NCBI GenBank assembly: GCA_964517675.1
Contig: CAZFEL010000001.1
Location: 434,001-498,000, forward strand
DNA from: Asbonarchaeum sp964517675
GTDB lineage: Archaea; Nanohalarchaeota; Nanosalinia; Nanosalinales; Nanoanaerosalinaceae
Direction: 5' to 3'
DNA length: 64,000 bases
Position 1 is the first letter of the stretch; every line of letters begins with the position of its first letter. The notes below the pieces were generated by a model. The model searched no databases, was not told the DNA's origin, and saw nothing but the letters and a program-made list of their open reading frames with translations. Positions 17,334 through 25,833 of the stretch are shown piece by piece. Position numbers and translations under genes: made by a program.

Positions 17334-18136
17334 AGTCGTCCCTCCAGCCAGGAGCTGATCTCGGCCAACTGTTTGAGCTGCAGGTTTATGACCCTTTCCT
17401 CGCTGTAGGGAACATCATCCCGCAGCTCCTTGCCGCGGTCCTTCGAGATATCGAGTATGTGCCTGGCATCGACGAAGGCGTTCCGGACCTTCTTGCGCTT
17501 GTGGGTGAAAAGCGCCCTGACGATCGTGAAGAAAGTGTCCTCGTCTGCAGTATCGGGTTTTTTCTCCCGTGGAAAGAGCTTGACGAGGGCGGACTCGACG
17601 TCGGGCTCGGGATAGAAGCTCGCTGCAGGAACGTCCTGGAGGTAGACCGGGATGAAGTAATAATTCGCCATCACCGTCATCCGGGAGTACGCCGAGCTGC
17701 CTGGCTCCACGATCAGCTTCTGTGCGAAGGCCCGTTGCAGTGTCAGGACGGACAGCTTCCCTTCCTTCCCAAGGCGCTCGATCAGTTCGGCGGAGATCTC
17801 GTACGGCGGGTTCGAGATACAGACGTCGAAGGCCGGCCACTCGAGCTCGAGGACATCGCCCTCGATGATCTCGATGTTGTCAAACCTTCCGGTCTCCTGT
17901 TCGAGGGCATCGATCAATCGCTTGTCACGTTCGACGGCACGGACGGTCCCTGCCTGGCGGGCGATCTCCGTGGTCAGGGTCCCGAGGCCGGCCCCGATCT
18001 CGAGGACGGTCTCATCACCGCTGAGGTCCGCTTCATCGACCTCTCGTCGGAGAACTGTTTCATCGTCCAGGAAGTGCTGGCCCTGGTCGGTGTCGAGACG
18101 GATATCGTACCGCCGCAGGAGGTCCTCGATCATCAC
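17330..18136 (-). CDS. ksgA: 16S rRNA dimethyladenosine transferase KsgA/Dim1
   Basis: Dimethylates two adjacent adenines in the 3' terminal hairpin of 16S rRNA. The 268-residue protein has DQGQHFLDD at the N-terminus, SAM motif LEIGAGLGTLT, acidic motif AVERDK, and catalytic SNPPYEIS. The C-terminal helical domain is complete. It overlaps DUF655 by 4 bp upstream and the zinc-finger gene downstream, forming the classic archaeal L21e-RpoF-DUF655-KsgA string. Confidence 0.96.
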   Translation of the reverse strand: MMIEDLLRRYDIRLDTDQGQHFLDDETVLRREVDEADLSGDETVLEIGAGLGTLTTEIARQAGTVRAVERDKRLIDALEQETGRFDNIEIIEGDVLELEWPAFDVCISNPPYEISAELIERLGKEGKLSVLTLQRAFAQKLIVEPGSSAYSRMTVMANYYFIPVYLQDVPAASFYPEPDVESALVKLFPREKKPDTADEDTFFTIVRALFTHKRKKVRNAFVDARHILDISKDRGKELRDDVPYSEERVINLQLKQLAEISSWLEGRL

Positions 18137-18711
18137 AGGTTCAGCGCGCCGATGAACTTGTCGCGGTCCTCGCTTTTCGGCGGTGTGACGAAGAGGTACC
18201 GTTTCTGACTGCCCTCGAGTTCCTTCTTCAGGCGCTTGATGATGATCGTGCGGGGATCAGGCAGCAGTTCGACGCGTTCTTTCATGTCCTCAAAGTCCTC
18301 GAAGTCCCCGGCATCCCTCGCCTCGATGATCTGCCACATGTGTTTTTTCCCGACGCTGGGCAGGAGCTCGAGGGAGTGCTGACGGGTCGTGATCGGACCT
18401 GCGTTGTTGAAGAACTTGATGAACCGGTCCTCGTTGTCCTCGATCAGGTCCTCGAGGACGTAGTCGAGCTCTGACTTTGCATTGTTTGTGAGCTCGGCCA
18501 TCGTGATCTTGCCCTTGATGTATTTGATCTCATCGCGGTCGCCCTCGCCGATGTAGGCCTCTTTCCCGGTTTTGAGGCGGACGTCATCGCGTGCGACGAC
18601 CTCGAGGAGGTTGAAGTTCTCCGTGCCGATGACCTGTCCTGTTGGCTCGTCGTTGCCAGATGGTGTTCCATGCTCGAGGAAATCGAGCACGATAGCGTTC
18701 TCATCCTTCAT
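18133..18711 (-). CDS. DUF655 family RNA-binding protein
   Basis: 192 residues from the ATG at 18711, which is preceded by the ribosome-binding sequence GAGGTGA. DUF655 proteins combine an OB-like N-terminal half with a helix-hairpin-helix half; here LLPSVGKKHMWQIIEARD looks like the HhH motif. The gene is almost always between rpoF and ksgA in archaea, as here. Exact function unknown, probably rRNA or translation related. A GTG at 18720 is the alternative start. Confidence 0.9.
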   Translation of the reverse strand: MKDENAIVLDFLEHGTPSGNDEPTGQVIGTENFNLLEVVARDDVRLKTGKEAYIGEGDRDEIKYIKGKITMAELTNNAKSELDYVLEDLIEDNEDRFIKFFNNAGPITTRQHSLELLPSVGKKHMWQIIEARDAGDFEDFEDMKERVELLPDPRTIIIKRLKKELEGSQKRYLFVTPPKSEDRDKFIGALNL

Positions 18712-18722
18712 TCTTGTCACCT

Positions 18723-19058
18723 CTACTCCATGTAGGACGTACAGATCTCGATGATCCTGCTGATCTCGCTGTCATCCAGCTTGATCCGCTCCTTGCTGAA
18801 CATCGCTTGGACCTCTTCCTCCCGCTCCGGAAGGATCTCGAGGATCTTGATGATGTGTTTCGGCTTGAGGCTCTCGATCTCGCCGAGCTCCTCCTTCAGC
18901 TCCTCGAAGCTGTCCCGGTCCCGGATCTTGGCGTTCTTCCGGAGGTACTCGAGGCCGATCTGCTGGGCGTGTCTGAACTCGCTGTCACGTTCCTCTTTCT
19001 CCGAGAGGACCTCGAGGGCCTCGATCGGGTCTGATTCTGCCCGTTCCGTTATCTTCAT
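18723..19058 (-). CDS. rpoF: RNA polymerase subunit F (Rpb4-like)
   Basis: Subunit F forms the stalk of archaeal RNA polymerase with subunit E. The 111-residue all-helical protein has the Rpb4 pattern: an N-terminal ERAESDPIEALEVLSEKEER and a C-terminal HRDC-like bundle with LKPKHIIKILEILPEREEEV and IIEICTSYME. It directly follows L21e (start overlaps the L21e stop by 1 bp) in the conserved cluster. Confidence 0.9.
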   Translation of the reverse strand: MKITERAESDPIEALEVLSEKEERDSEFRHAQQIGLEYLRKNAKIRDRDSFEELKEELGEIESLKPKHIIKILEILPEREEEVQAMFSKERIKLDDSEISRIIEICTSYME

Positions 19059-19345
19059 CAGTTATCGGCCTCCAGGTGGGAGGGGTGGATCTGGAGTTCC
19101 TTCGTCTTGCCGCCGTCCTGCAGCTCGATGACGTAGGAGCGACCACGCGTGCCTTGCACCGTCCCTGTGCGGCTGTGAAAGCGGGGGTGTGGCAGTCCCT
19201 CGTGGATGGATGCATCAATGTCTATCCGGACCCTGTCTCCTTCCTCGAAGTCCTTGAGGTGGTCGGAGACGGTCTCTTTCTCCCGTGTATGCTTTGAAAG
19301 CTTCTGCCTCGTCTTGTTCCGTGATCCTCCTGATTTCTGTGCCAT
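19058..19345 (-). CDS. rpl21e: ribosomal protein L21e (eL21)
   Basis: 95 residues: basic N-terminus (MAQKSGGSRNKTRQKLSKH), then the SH3-like barrel with FEEGDRVRIDIDASIHEGLPHP-type motif (HEGLPHPRFHSRTGTVQG) and the TKELQIHPSHL end, all diagnostic of eL21. First gene of the L21e-RpoF-DUF655-KsgA operon. The 100 bp upstream, before Pus10, carry a TTTAAAA element (about 19419-19426) that may be its promoter. Confidence 0.96.
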   Translation of the reverse strand: MAQKSGGSRNKTRQKLSKHTREKETVSDHLKDFEEGDRVRIDIDASIHEGLPHPRFHSRTGTVQGTRGRSYVIELQDGGKTKELQIHPSHLEADN

Positions 19346-19445
19346 GTGTAATCACCTGTGATGCCGTGCCCGGCAGTGTATACTGACGGCTATCAGGCTA
19401 TACTATCACCACGAACTTTAAAAACAGTGTCCTTCCTGCCGCCGG

Positions 19446-20726
19446 TCAGACGTCCTCGTACCCGGGTGGTTTCTCGATGGCGATGACATCGAGCTCCGTG
19501 CATTCGGCCGCCGTATCAAGGAGATGGGAGACGCTGGGTTCTGTCTTGTCCTGGTCCCCGGAGATCAGCTCCTTGATGTACAGGCCGGCTTCACCGTTGA
19601 CCTCGAGGACGATGTGGTGCTCGTCGACGTATTCCCAGTCGATCTCGTGGACCTCACGCTCCCGCGTCTTATCGGCGCGGCGGTGTTCGACCCGGGTCGG
19701 TGTCCGCTGCTCGACGGGCCCGACCAGCTCCTCCAGCCGCTGAAGATCTTGTTCCTCGATCAGGTCCTCGAGGTCGACCGTGGCCCGGTAGGTCTTGTGG
19801 GCGTCCCGGTCCTTGACGGTCGCGACGAGGTCCTTCCCGCAGCGTTCGAGGCCGAAGACCTGGATCTTCTCGCTGTTGTCCTCGTTGATCCGTTCCTGCA
19901 GTGCATCGATGTCGACATCCCGCTGCTGTGGTTCCGTGATCTCGAGGACGAACTCGCGCTTGCCGAGACACCGTGCATCGACGTCCTCCCGGCCGGCGCC
20001 GTGGAACTTGCTCTCGAGCCCTTTCGTGGCCTCGATGAACGGCTCCGCGATCAGCTCCTCGACGGATTCGGTGTACTGCTTGCCTGTCCAGTCGCATTCA
20101 TCGCACCCCTTGCCCTGGCAGTTGTTGCACGGCCATTTAGTCTGTGGGATGGCCCGTGAGAGCTTGTTGTAGAAGCCGTGGACGAGGAAGGAGTTGACCT
20201 GGACTTCGACGTGATCGCGCTCGATGTCGAGGACAGGGTTGACATCGGCCCGCTCGAAGTCGACGGTGGTATCCATGCCCCGTTCATCCTCGAGCCTGGC
20301 CTCGAGGCGCTTGCCGAGCAACCGGTTGAGCTCGGATTTGATCGGTTCGACCCACTGGAGGCCGACGTCCTCCCAGAGGGCTTCTTCGGCCTCGACGACG
20401 TCTTCGGGCGGTCGGGTACCCATCAGGTAGGTATCGAAGTCGTACCGCTCCAGGGCCTCATAGACCCGCTCAGTGAAGTCATCGAGGTCCTGGAACAGGC
20501 CCCTGCATATATCACAGTCCTCCGTCCGGGAGGGTTCCGTATCCGGGAGGTTGTCCCGGACAATATCGTCTTCGCGTATCTCGTCGTCGTTCTCGAGGAG
20601 CTCCTGTATGATCAGTGCCCGCTCGTAGTTCTCCAGCCCGTATCCCAGCCTGGCGAACTGTCGTCCGAAGCAGTGATCGCACAGGGTCCGTTCCTGCAGC
20701 CACTCGGCTTTCTCTCGTATGTCCAT
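19446..20726 (-). CDS. pus10: tRNA pseudouridine synthase Pus10
   Basis: Archaeal Pus10 forms pseudouridine 54 and 55 in the T loop. The 426-residue protein has an N-terminal zinc-binding THUMP-like region (ERTLCDHCFGRQFARLGYG, then DCDICRGLF) and the catalytic core GREDVDARCLGKREFVLEI, in which the aspartate after GREDV is the nucleophile. A CxxC pair also occurs (CNNCQGKGCDEC). I chose ATG 20726; the upstream frame is open but basic and dissimilar. Confidence 0.94.
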   Translation of the reverse strand: MDIREKAEWLQERTLCDHCFGRQFARLGYGLENYERALIIQELLENDDEIREDDIVRDNLPDTEPSRTEDCDICRGLFQDLDDFTERVYEALERYDFDTYLMGTRPPEDVVEAEEALWEDVGLQWVEPIKSELNRLLGKRLEARLEDERGMDTTVDFERADVNPVLDIERDHVEVQVNSFLVHGFYNKLSRAIPQTKWPCNNCQGKGCDECDWTGKQYTESVEELIAEPFIEATKGLESKFHGAGREDVDARCLGKREFVLEITEPQQRDVDIDALQERINEDNSEKIQVFGLERCGKDLVATVKDRDAHKTYRATVDLEDLIEEQDLQRLEELVGPVEQRTPTRVEHRRADKTREREVHEIDWEYVDEHHIVLEVNGEAGLYIKELISGDQDKTEPSVSHLLDTAAECTELDVIAIEKPPGYEDV

Positions 20727-20852
20727 CGCTGGTATGGATGGACGGGCAAGAATTAAAACGTGTCCGGTCCGTGCCCGCCGTCGCTGCCGCGCCCTATCCC
20801 TGGTGTTGTGTCCGAGCTGTCCCACAGGGCGATGTCTGTGTGGTCGATGCGA

Positions 20853-21122
20853 TCACCGACGGATCGTGAACCCGTCGAACCCCTCCGGGTCCTCGTAGGT
20901 GATCTCGACGTCCTCGACCTCCGCGGGGGCGGGTCCTCTGTGGCAGTACTGGATCATGGACTCGATCGCGTCCGCATCGCCCTCGAAGACGGCCTCGACC
21001 CGGCCGTCGTCCAGGTTCTTCACCCAGCCGGTGACGTCGTGTTGCGCTGCTGTCCGTTTGGTGGTGGCCCTGAAGGTGACCCCCTGGACGTGGCCGTCGA
21101 CGAAGACATGGGCTCGCTTCAT
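20853..21122 (-). CDS. acyP: acylphosphatase
   Basis: Hydrolyses carboxyl-phosphate bonds. The 89-residue protein has the two active-site signatures GHVQGVTFRATTKRTA (substrate-binding Arg) and GWVKNLDDGRVEAVFEG (catalytic Asn), and the usual alpha/beta length. Its start at 21122 is about 27 bp from a TATA-like element that also faces the flippase-like gene. Confidence 0.95.
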   Translation of the reverse strand: MKRAHVFVDGHVQGVTFRATTKRTAAQHDVTGWVKNLDDGRVEAVFEGDADAIESMIQYCHRGPAPAEVEDVEITYEDPEGFDGFTIRR

Positions 21123-21144
21123 GGAAGTACCTGGTGGCCATGTC

Positions 21145-21154
21145 TTTGAAATAG
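21145..21154. promoter_or_regulatory. shared TATA-like element, divergent promoters
   Basis: TTTGAAATAG is centred about 27 bp from the acylphosphatase ATG (21122, minus) and 26 bp from the flippase-like ATG (21176, plus). Both genes could be transcribed leaderless from one element or from two overlapping ones. Confidence 0.45.
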
Positions 21155-21175
21155 TTTCCTCAGTAGTCCTGATGC

Positions 21176-22246
21176 ATGCGGCCACGGTGGAACAAGACCC
21201 TGCTGTATTTCTTCGTCGGTCTCGGCCTGATTGCGGTGATGACATCGTTCGTCGGGATCGACCGGATCGTCGCCATCCTCCATGACACCACGCCGTATTT
21301 CGTCGGTCTCGGGTTCATCGCGGCCTCGGCCCATATCATGCTTTTCGCGTTCAACTGGTACATCGTCCTCGATGAGATCGGCTACCGGGTCGGGATCTGG
21401 AAGCTGATCCAGGTCTTCTATGCCGGTACCTTCGCCAACAACGTCACGCCGCTCGGCCAGATGGGCGGGGAGCCAATCATGGCCTACATCCTTTCGAACA
21501 ATTCAGAGATATCGTACGAGCGCTCGCTGGCAGGGATCTTTTCGGCGGACGCGATCAACGCACTCCCGTTTTTCACGTACTCGTTCATCGGGATAACGTA
21601 TTTCACACTGTTCTACCCGACGGACCTGATCGTGCGCATGCTGGCGGCGACGGTGCTGGTCATCGCGGCGGCGATGATCGCCCTGCTGGGACTGTTCTGG
21701 TTCCGTGCCGGCACGGCGCTGGATATCATCATGACGATCGGGTCCCGGCTGCGGTCGGTCGCTGCCCGGGTCGGCTGGGAGGACATGGGCCCGCTCGAGT
21801 ACATGGAAGAGGATGAGCTCCGCGAGCGGCTTGTGGAGTTCCGGGAGACGATCGGATCGGTGTTCTCCCGCCGGTCCCTGCTTGTGGAGTCGTTGATCGT
21901 GACCCACGCCGCCGGCCTGCTCAACATCATGGCGCTGTATGCGTTCCTGCTGGCGGTCGGGTGGAAGGTCGAGTTCTTCCTGCTGATGCTGATCGTCCCG
22001 ATGACCGTCATCGCGTTCTACATGCCTCTTCCTGGAGGGCTGGGTGGTGTGGAGGTCGTCCTAGTAACGCTGCTTGTCGTCATCGCCGGTGTCCAGCCAC
22101 ATGTCGCCTCTGCGGCGGTCATCCTGCAACGGGGGACGGTCTATCTGATCCCGACCGTGATCGGGGCCGCGTTCCTGTGGTATCTGTCATCGGGCTGGGA
22201 GGAGGTCCAGGAGGGGATGGAGAAACGTGGCGAGGAGCTGGTCTGA
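21176..22246 (+). CDS. flippase-like/LPG synthase-type membrane protein (UPF0104, AglD-like)
   Basis: 356 residues with about eight membrane helices. The family motif GTFANNVTPLGQMGGEPIMA, shared by lysylphosphatidylglycerol synthase membrane domains and archaeal AglD C-terminal domains, lies near residue 83-103, and LPGGLGGVEVV near residue 286. Such proteins move or modify lipids or lipid-linked sugars. It ends against the convergent glycosyltransferase gene, so it belongs to the surface-glycan block at 21.2-25.8 kb. Confidence 0.85.
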   Translation: MRPRWNKTLLYFFVGLGLIAVMTSFVGIDRIVAILHDTTPYFVGLGFIAASAHIMLFAFNWYIVLDEIGYRVGIWKLIQVFYAGTFANNVTPLGQMGGEPIMAYILSNNSEISYERSLAGIFSADAINALPFFTYSFIGITYFTLFYPTDLIVRMLAATVLVIAAAMIALLGLFWFRAGTALDIIMTIGSRLRSVAARVGWEDMGPLEYMEEDELRERLVEFRETIGSVFSRRSLLVESLIVTHAAGLLNIMALYAFLLAVGWKVEFFLLMLIVPMTVIAFYMPLPGGLGGVEVVLVTLLVVIAGVQPHVASAAVILQRGTVYLIPTVIGAAFLWYLSSGWEEVQEGMEKRGEELV

Positions 22247-23449
22247 TCAGGACCGGTCGCGTTTCAGCCGCGAGGGGATGCGGTCACTGATCGAGGAGTA
22301 CGACGGCCGGAGGGATGCTAAACGGGCCGACATTGGCATCTGGGTATCGTCATCGTCGATGAAGTGTTCCTCGACGCTCTCGTAGTGATCGAGCAGCCTG
22401 TCGACGGTCTGTCCCAGGGATTTCTGTGACGCTGCCTCCATCGCACCGTTCTCGAGTTCATCGAGCTCGTCGTAGGCCTTCTCGATCGTCTCGTGGAGCT
22501 CCTCTATGTTCCCGGGGGTGTACCGGTAGCCGTTGTGGCCGTCCTGGACGGTGTTCTGGAGGCCGCCCATGTCGGCACCGATGACCGGTGTGCCGCAGGC
22601 GTTAGACTCGAGTGCGACCAGTCCCTCGGTCTCGACACGCGATGGGAACACGAACAGGTCCAGGCAGGAGTACAGCTCGGGCAGCCGCTCGCGGTCGAGG
22701 AACCCGAGGAACCTGACGTTGTCGTGATCTCGTGCCATGGTCTCGTACCGCTCCCGCATCGGGCCGTCGCCGCCGATGATGATCTGGCCGTCGAACTCCG
22801 ATGCGACCGCGATAAGCTCCTCGAGGCGCTTTTCCTTGCCCAGGCGCCCGGTGTACCCGATGACGCGATCCGCGGTGATATCGAAGTCCTCGCGGAACCT
22901 GCTGTCATCGACCGGCTGGAAGAACGCCGTGTCGACGCCGTTCGAGATCACCTCGACGTCCTTGAGGACGGTGTCCTCGATCTCTGCTTTGACCGCGTCG
23001 GTCGGGGTGAGACAGAGCTGGGATTTGTTGATCATGTAGGTCTCCCATTCGTGATAGATTGAGTAGGCGAACTTCTGGAAGATCTTCGAGGAAGAGACAT
23101 AGTCCAGGTATTCTTCGATCGGGGTATGGACCGTCGAGATCAGCGGGAGATCGTGTTTCTTCGCCGCCCACATGCCGTACAGGCCTGCCCCGAAGAAGGA
23201 GTTGATGTGGACGATATCGTAGTCCGAGAAATCGTGCTTGATCGGCGGGAACACGGAGGCCCGGAAGCCCTGGTAGAACGGGAAGCTGATCGAGCGGAAG
23301 GTGACATCGTCCTCATCCTGGCCGGGCGCGGGACAGACGATGGTCGCCTCGTGTCCGCGCCGCTTGAGCTCTTCCTTCCAGCTGTGGATCGCGTAGCTGA
23401 TGCCGTTGACTGTTGGAAGGTACGTGTCGCTGAAGTACGCTATCTTCAT
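22247..23449 (-). CDS. GT4-type glycosyltransferase
   Basis: 400-residue GT-B retaining glycosyltransferase. N-terminal half begins KIAYFSDTYLPTVNGIS, the acceptor-domain signature of diacylglycerol glucosyltransferases, and HTPIEEYLDYVSS is also typical of that group. The donor domain has GYTGRLGKEKRLEELI and the EX7E motif ETEGLVALESNACGTPVIG. Target is probably a lipid (glycolipid synthesis). Its start overlaps the end of the next glycosyltransferase gene by 4 bp. Confidence 0.9.
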   Translation of the reverse strand: MKIAYFSDTYLPTVNGISYAIHSWKEELKRRGHEATIVCPAPGQDEDDVTFRSISFPFYQGFRASVFPPIKHDFSDYDIVHINSFFGAGLYGMWAAKKHDLPLISTVHTPIEEYLDYVSSSKIFQKFAYSIYHEWETYMINKSQLCLTPTDAVKAEIEDTVLKDVEVISNGVDTAFFQPVDDSRFREDFDITADRVIGYTGRLGKEKRLEELIAVASEFDGQIIIGGDGPMRERYETMARDHDNVRFLGFLDRERLPELYSCLDLFVFPSRVETEGLVALESNACGTPVIGADMGGLQNTVQDGHNGYRYTPGNIEELHETIEKAYDELDELENGAMEAASQKSLGQTVDRLLDHYESVEEHFIDDDDTQMPMSARLASLRPSYSSISDRIPSRLKRDRS

Positions 23450-24444
23450 CCCTGTCCCTCCAGGGCGCTCTTGTAGACTTCCCTGAGCCTGTTGCCGACA
23501 GCTTCGAGGGTGTGGTCCTGTGCTGTCTGTCGTGCCTGTTCTGTCAGGTTCTCCCGAAGTGTTTCATCGTCCTTGAGGCGTTCGATCTGGGTGACAAAAC
23601 CCTCGATGTCATCCGCTTTGAGGCAGTTGTGCTCGTGGGTGAAGTACTCCTCGAAGACCGGGATGTTCCGCAGGACGGCTGGCCGGTGGCAGTACGATGC
23701 CTCCAGGGAGGGGATCCCCTGGTTCTCGACCGTCGTGGGGTAGAAGTAGATGTCCCCGGCGGCGAAGGCCTCCCGGATATCATCGATGTAGCCTGTGAAG
23801 GTCACATTGTCCGGTGCCTCCTCGATGATGTCCCTGGTGCCGCCCTGGAGCACGAGCCCGCTCATGATGGTGCCGAACCAGATGAAATCGGTTTCAGGCA
23901 TCCTGCGTGCGGTCTCGATGAAATCATCAGGTGCCTTCCGCATCAGGACCGAGCCGACACAGAAGACCACGTCCCCGCTCAGATCGTATTTCTCTCGTGC
24001 CTGGTCTCTGAGGTCCTCGTATCCGTCGAAACGCGATGTATCGATACCGTTGCTGATGACGGTCGTGTTATCGAAGCCATAGGAGTTGATGATATCCTCG
24101 TTGTATTCCGTGGGACAGATGAGGCCGTCGGCGTGGTTGTAGACGTAGCTGACGTACCGCTTCAGCAACGGGGCGGTGAGGTTGGACAGGCGGAATGAGT
24201 CCCGGAAGTCCTCGGCGGTGGTGTGGGTGTGCACGAGGACGGGCTTGCCCTTGTTCCTGGCGCGTTTGGCCTGCCAGATGGAGGTGGGGGTGATGAGGTT
24301 GAGATGGAGGACGTCGTAGTCGTCGTCGGGGTCTGTCGTGTACTCGACACCGGCCTTCTGTAAGGCCGTCCGCTGTTGCTCGATCGAGATATCGATACCG
24401 CCCTCGATGTAGGACTTGAGACCGGCGTAATGACAGACCCTCAT
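23446..24444 (-). CDS. glycosyltransferase, GT4 type
   Basis: 332 residues from the ATG at 24444. The donor half has the EX7E motif in VENQGIPSLEASYCHRPAVL, and the N-terminus has VLHLNLITPTSIWQAKRARN followed by PVLVHTHTTAEDFRDSF. A GTG at 24462 is an in-frame alternative and is nearer the expected distance from the TTTAAAAA box at about 24481-24488. Next to a related glycosyltransferase and a sulfatase, it likely acts on surface glycolipids or glycans. Confidence 0.88.
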   Translation of the reverse strand: MRVCHYAGLKSYIEGGIDISIEQQRTALQKAGVEYTTDPDDDYDVLHLNLITPTSIWQAKRARNKGKPVLVHTHTTAEDFRDSFRLSNLTAPLLKRYVSYVYNHADGLICPTEYNEDIINSYGFDNTTVISNGIDTSRFDGYEDLRDQAREKYDLSGDVVFCVGSVLMRKAPDDFIETARRMPETDFIWFGTIMSGLVLQGGTRDIIEEAPDNVTFTGYIDDIREAFAAGDIYFYPTTVENQGIPSLEASYCHRPAVLRNIPVFEEYFTHEHNCLKADDIEGFVTQIERLKDDETLRENLTEQARQTAQDHTLEAVGNRLREVYKSALEGQG

Positions 24445-24483
24445 GGTGATCGACCGTGACACATTGATGTGGAACCGAGGTTT

Positions 24484-25830
24484 TTAAACGGGCAGGTCCT
24501 CGCCAGGAAGCGATGCCTCTGGGCGGCTTTTTCCTGCTTTCTGGAGCATCTGTCGTTTGATGCGTTCTGTCTCCGTTGTATCGAGTTCCTCTTCGTCAGG
24601 GAGGCTGAATGCGATGTCTTCGTCCCGGTAGCTGACGATCTTGTGGTCGCTGTCCCGGAGGAACTGTACAGGGTTCTCGACGGCGTCTTTGACGTACTCG
24701 AGTCTGCCCTCGCGCCGTGCGACCTCGACATCGACCATCGGTGCGAAGTACTCCCCGAACACAGGTCCGTCGCCGGGGTCTTCGAGGCTCGCGTCGATGT
24801 CCCCGACGGTGGCATCGAGGATGGTGTGATAGACCTTCCGGGTCTCGACGGGCTCGCTGATCCGGCGCTGGCTTGTCTGGCCGGGGGACTTGATCACGAG
24901 CGGAACGGAGACGATCTCCTCCCTGACGGAGTACTCGTGCCCGATAAGCCCGTCCTCCCCGAGGTGCTCGCCGTGGTCACCGACGAGGACGACCATGGTC
25001 TCGTCATAGATCCCCTCGTCCCGGAGGGTATCGAGGACCCGGCCGACGCGATGGTCCAGGGCCCGGATGTCGGCATCGTACAGCTGGCTGAGCAGCTTTT
25101 GCTGGTCCTCGGTGAGCTCGCGGTCGCCGACGTTGTACCGGTCCGGGTGCTTGGGGGCCTCTGCATCGAGGTCCTCATCGACGAAGCCCTCCTGGAACCG
25201 TGCCTCGGGATGATGGGGGAGGTGGGGGTCCATGAGATTGAGGAACAGGAAAAACGGTTCCTCACGATCCCTGATCTCGGCCTCGGCCTGCTCGACGGTC
25301 CGGATGGAGCGTTTCCACTCCTGCTCGGGCCGTTCCTTGGACTGGAAGATGTCCCGGTAGAGCCGCCAGATCGACTCGGAGGTCTTCCGCAGGGTCCGTG
25401 CGGACCCGACGATGTCGGTGTACTGCTGGTAGACCCCGATCAGTGGCTCGGGCAGCTGGATGACCTGGGGGGTCTGGAAGCTCTCGAAGCCCCTGTCCAG
25501 GCCGGCGGAGGGACGCACGACGAAGCTGGGCGCGATCCCGGTCGTCCGGTAGCCGGCCTCGCTCAGCTGCTCGGCGAGTGTCGGACCATCATCGAGGAAC
25601 GGTGAGATGAAAGTCGCCCCGTGCTCGTGGGGGTACATGCCGGTGAAAAGCGATGCATGGGAGGGCAGGGACCAGATCGAGGGAGCGACGGCGTCCTCGT
25701 ACAGGGTCGCCTCCTCTGTGAAGGCGTCGATGCTGGGGCTGGTCGGGCGGTCGTAGCCATAGCAGGACAGCCGGTCCGTCCGCGTGGTATCGAGGGTGAT
25801 CAGGACGACGTTCGGCCGCTCCATCGGCAT
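24484..25830 (-). CDS. sulfatase/alkaline phosphatase-superfamily hydrolase
   Basis: 448 residues. Metal site DTTRTDRLSCYGY at the N-terminus, nucleophile region WSLPSHASLFTGMYPHEHG, and later VVLVGDHGEHLGEDG with metal ligands. The C/S-x-P-S-R formylglycine motif reads S-L-P-S-H, so a serine occupies the nucleophile position and the arginine is absent, as in many haloarchaeal members that may be phosphodiesterases or phosphotransferases. No signal peptide is seen, so it may act in the cytoplasm on glycolipid intermediates. It ends 39 bp before the glycosyltransferase start. Confidence 0.85.
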   Translation of the reverse strand: MPMERPNVVLITLDTTRTDRLSCYGYDRPTSPSIDAFTEEATLYEDAVAPSIWSLPSHASLFTGMYPHEHGATFISPFLDDGPTLAEQLSEAGYRTTGIAPSFVVRPSAGLDRGFESFQTPQVIQLPEPLIGVYQQYTDIVGSARTLRKTSESIWRLYRDIFQSKERPEQEWKRSIRTVEQAEAEIRDREEPFFLFLNLMDPHLPHHPEARFQEGFVDEDLDAEAPKHPDRYNVGDRELTEDQQKLLSQLYDADIRALDHRVGRVLDTLRDEGIYDETMVVLVGDHGEHLGEDGLIGHEYSVREEIVSVPLVIKSPGQTSQRRISEPVETRKVYHTILDATVGDIDASLEDPGDGPVFGEYFAPMVDVEVARREGRLEYVKDAVENPVQFLRDSDHKIVSYRDEDIAFSLPDEEELDTTETERIKRQMLQKAGKSRPEASLPGEDLPV

Positions 25831-25833
25831 CCC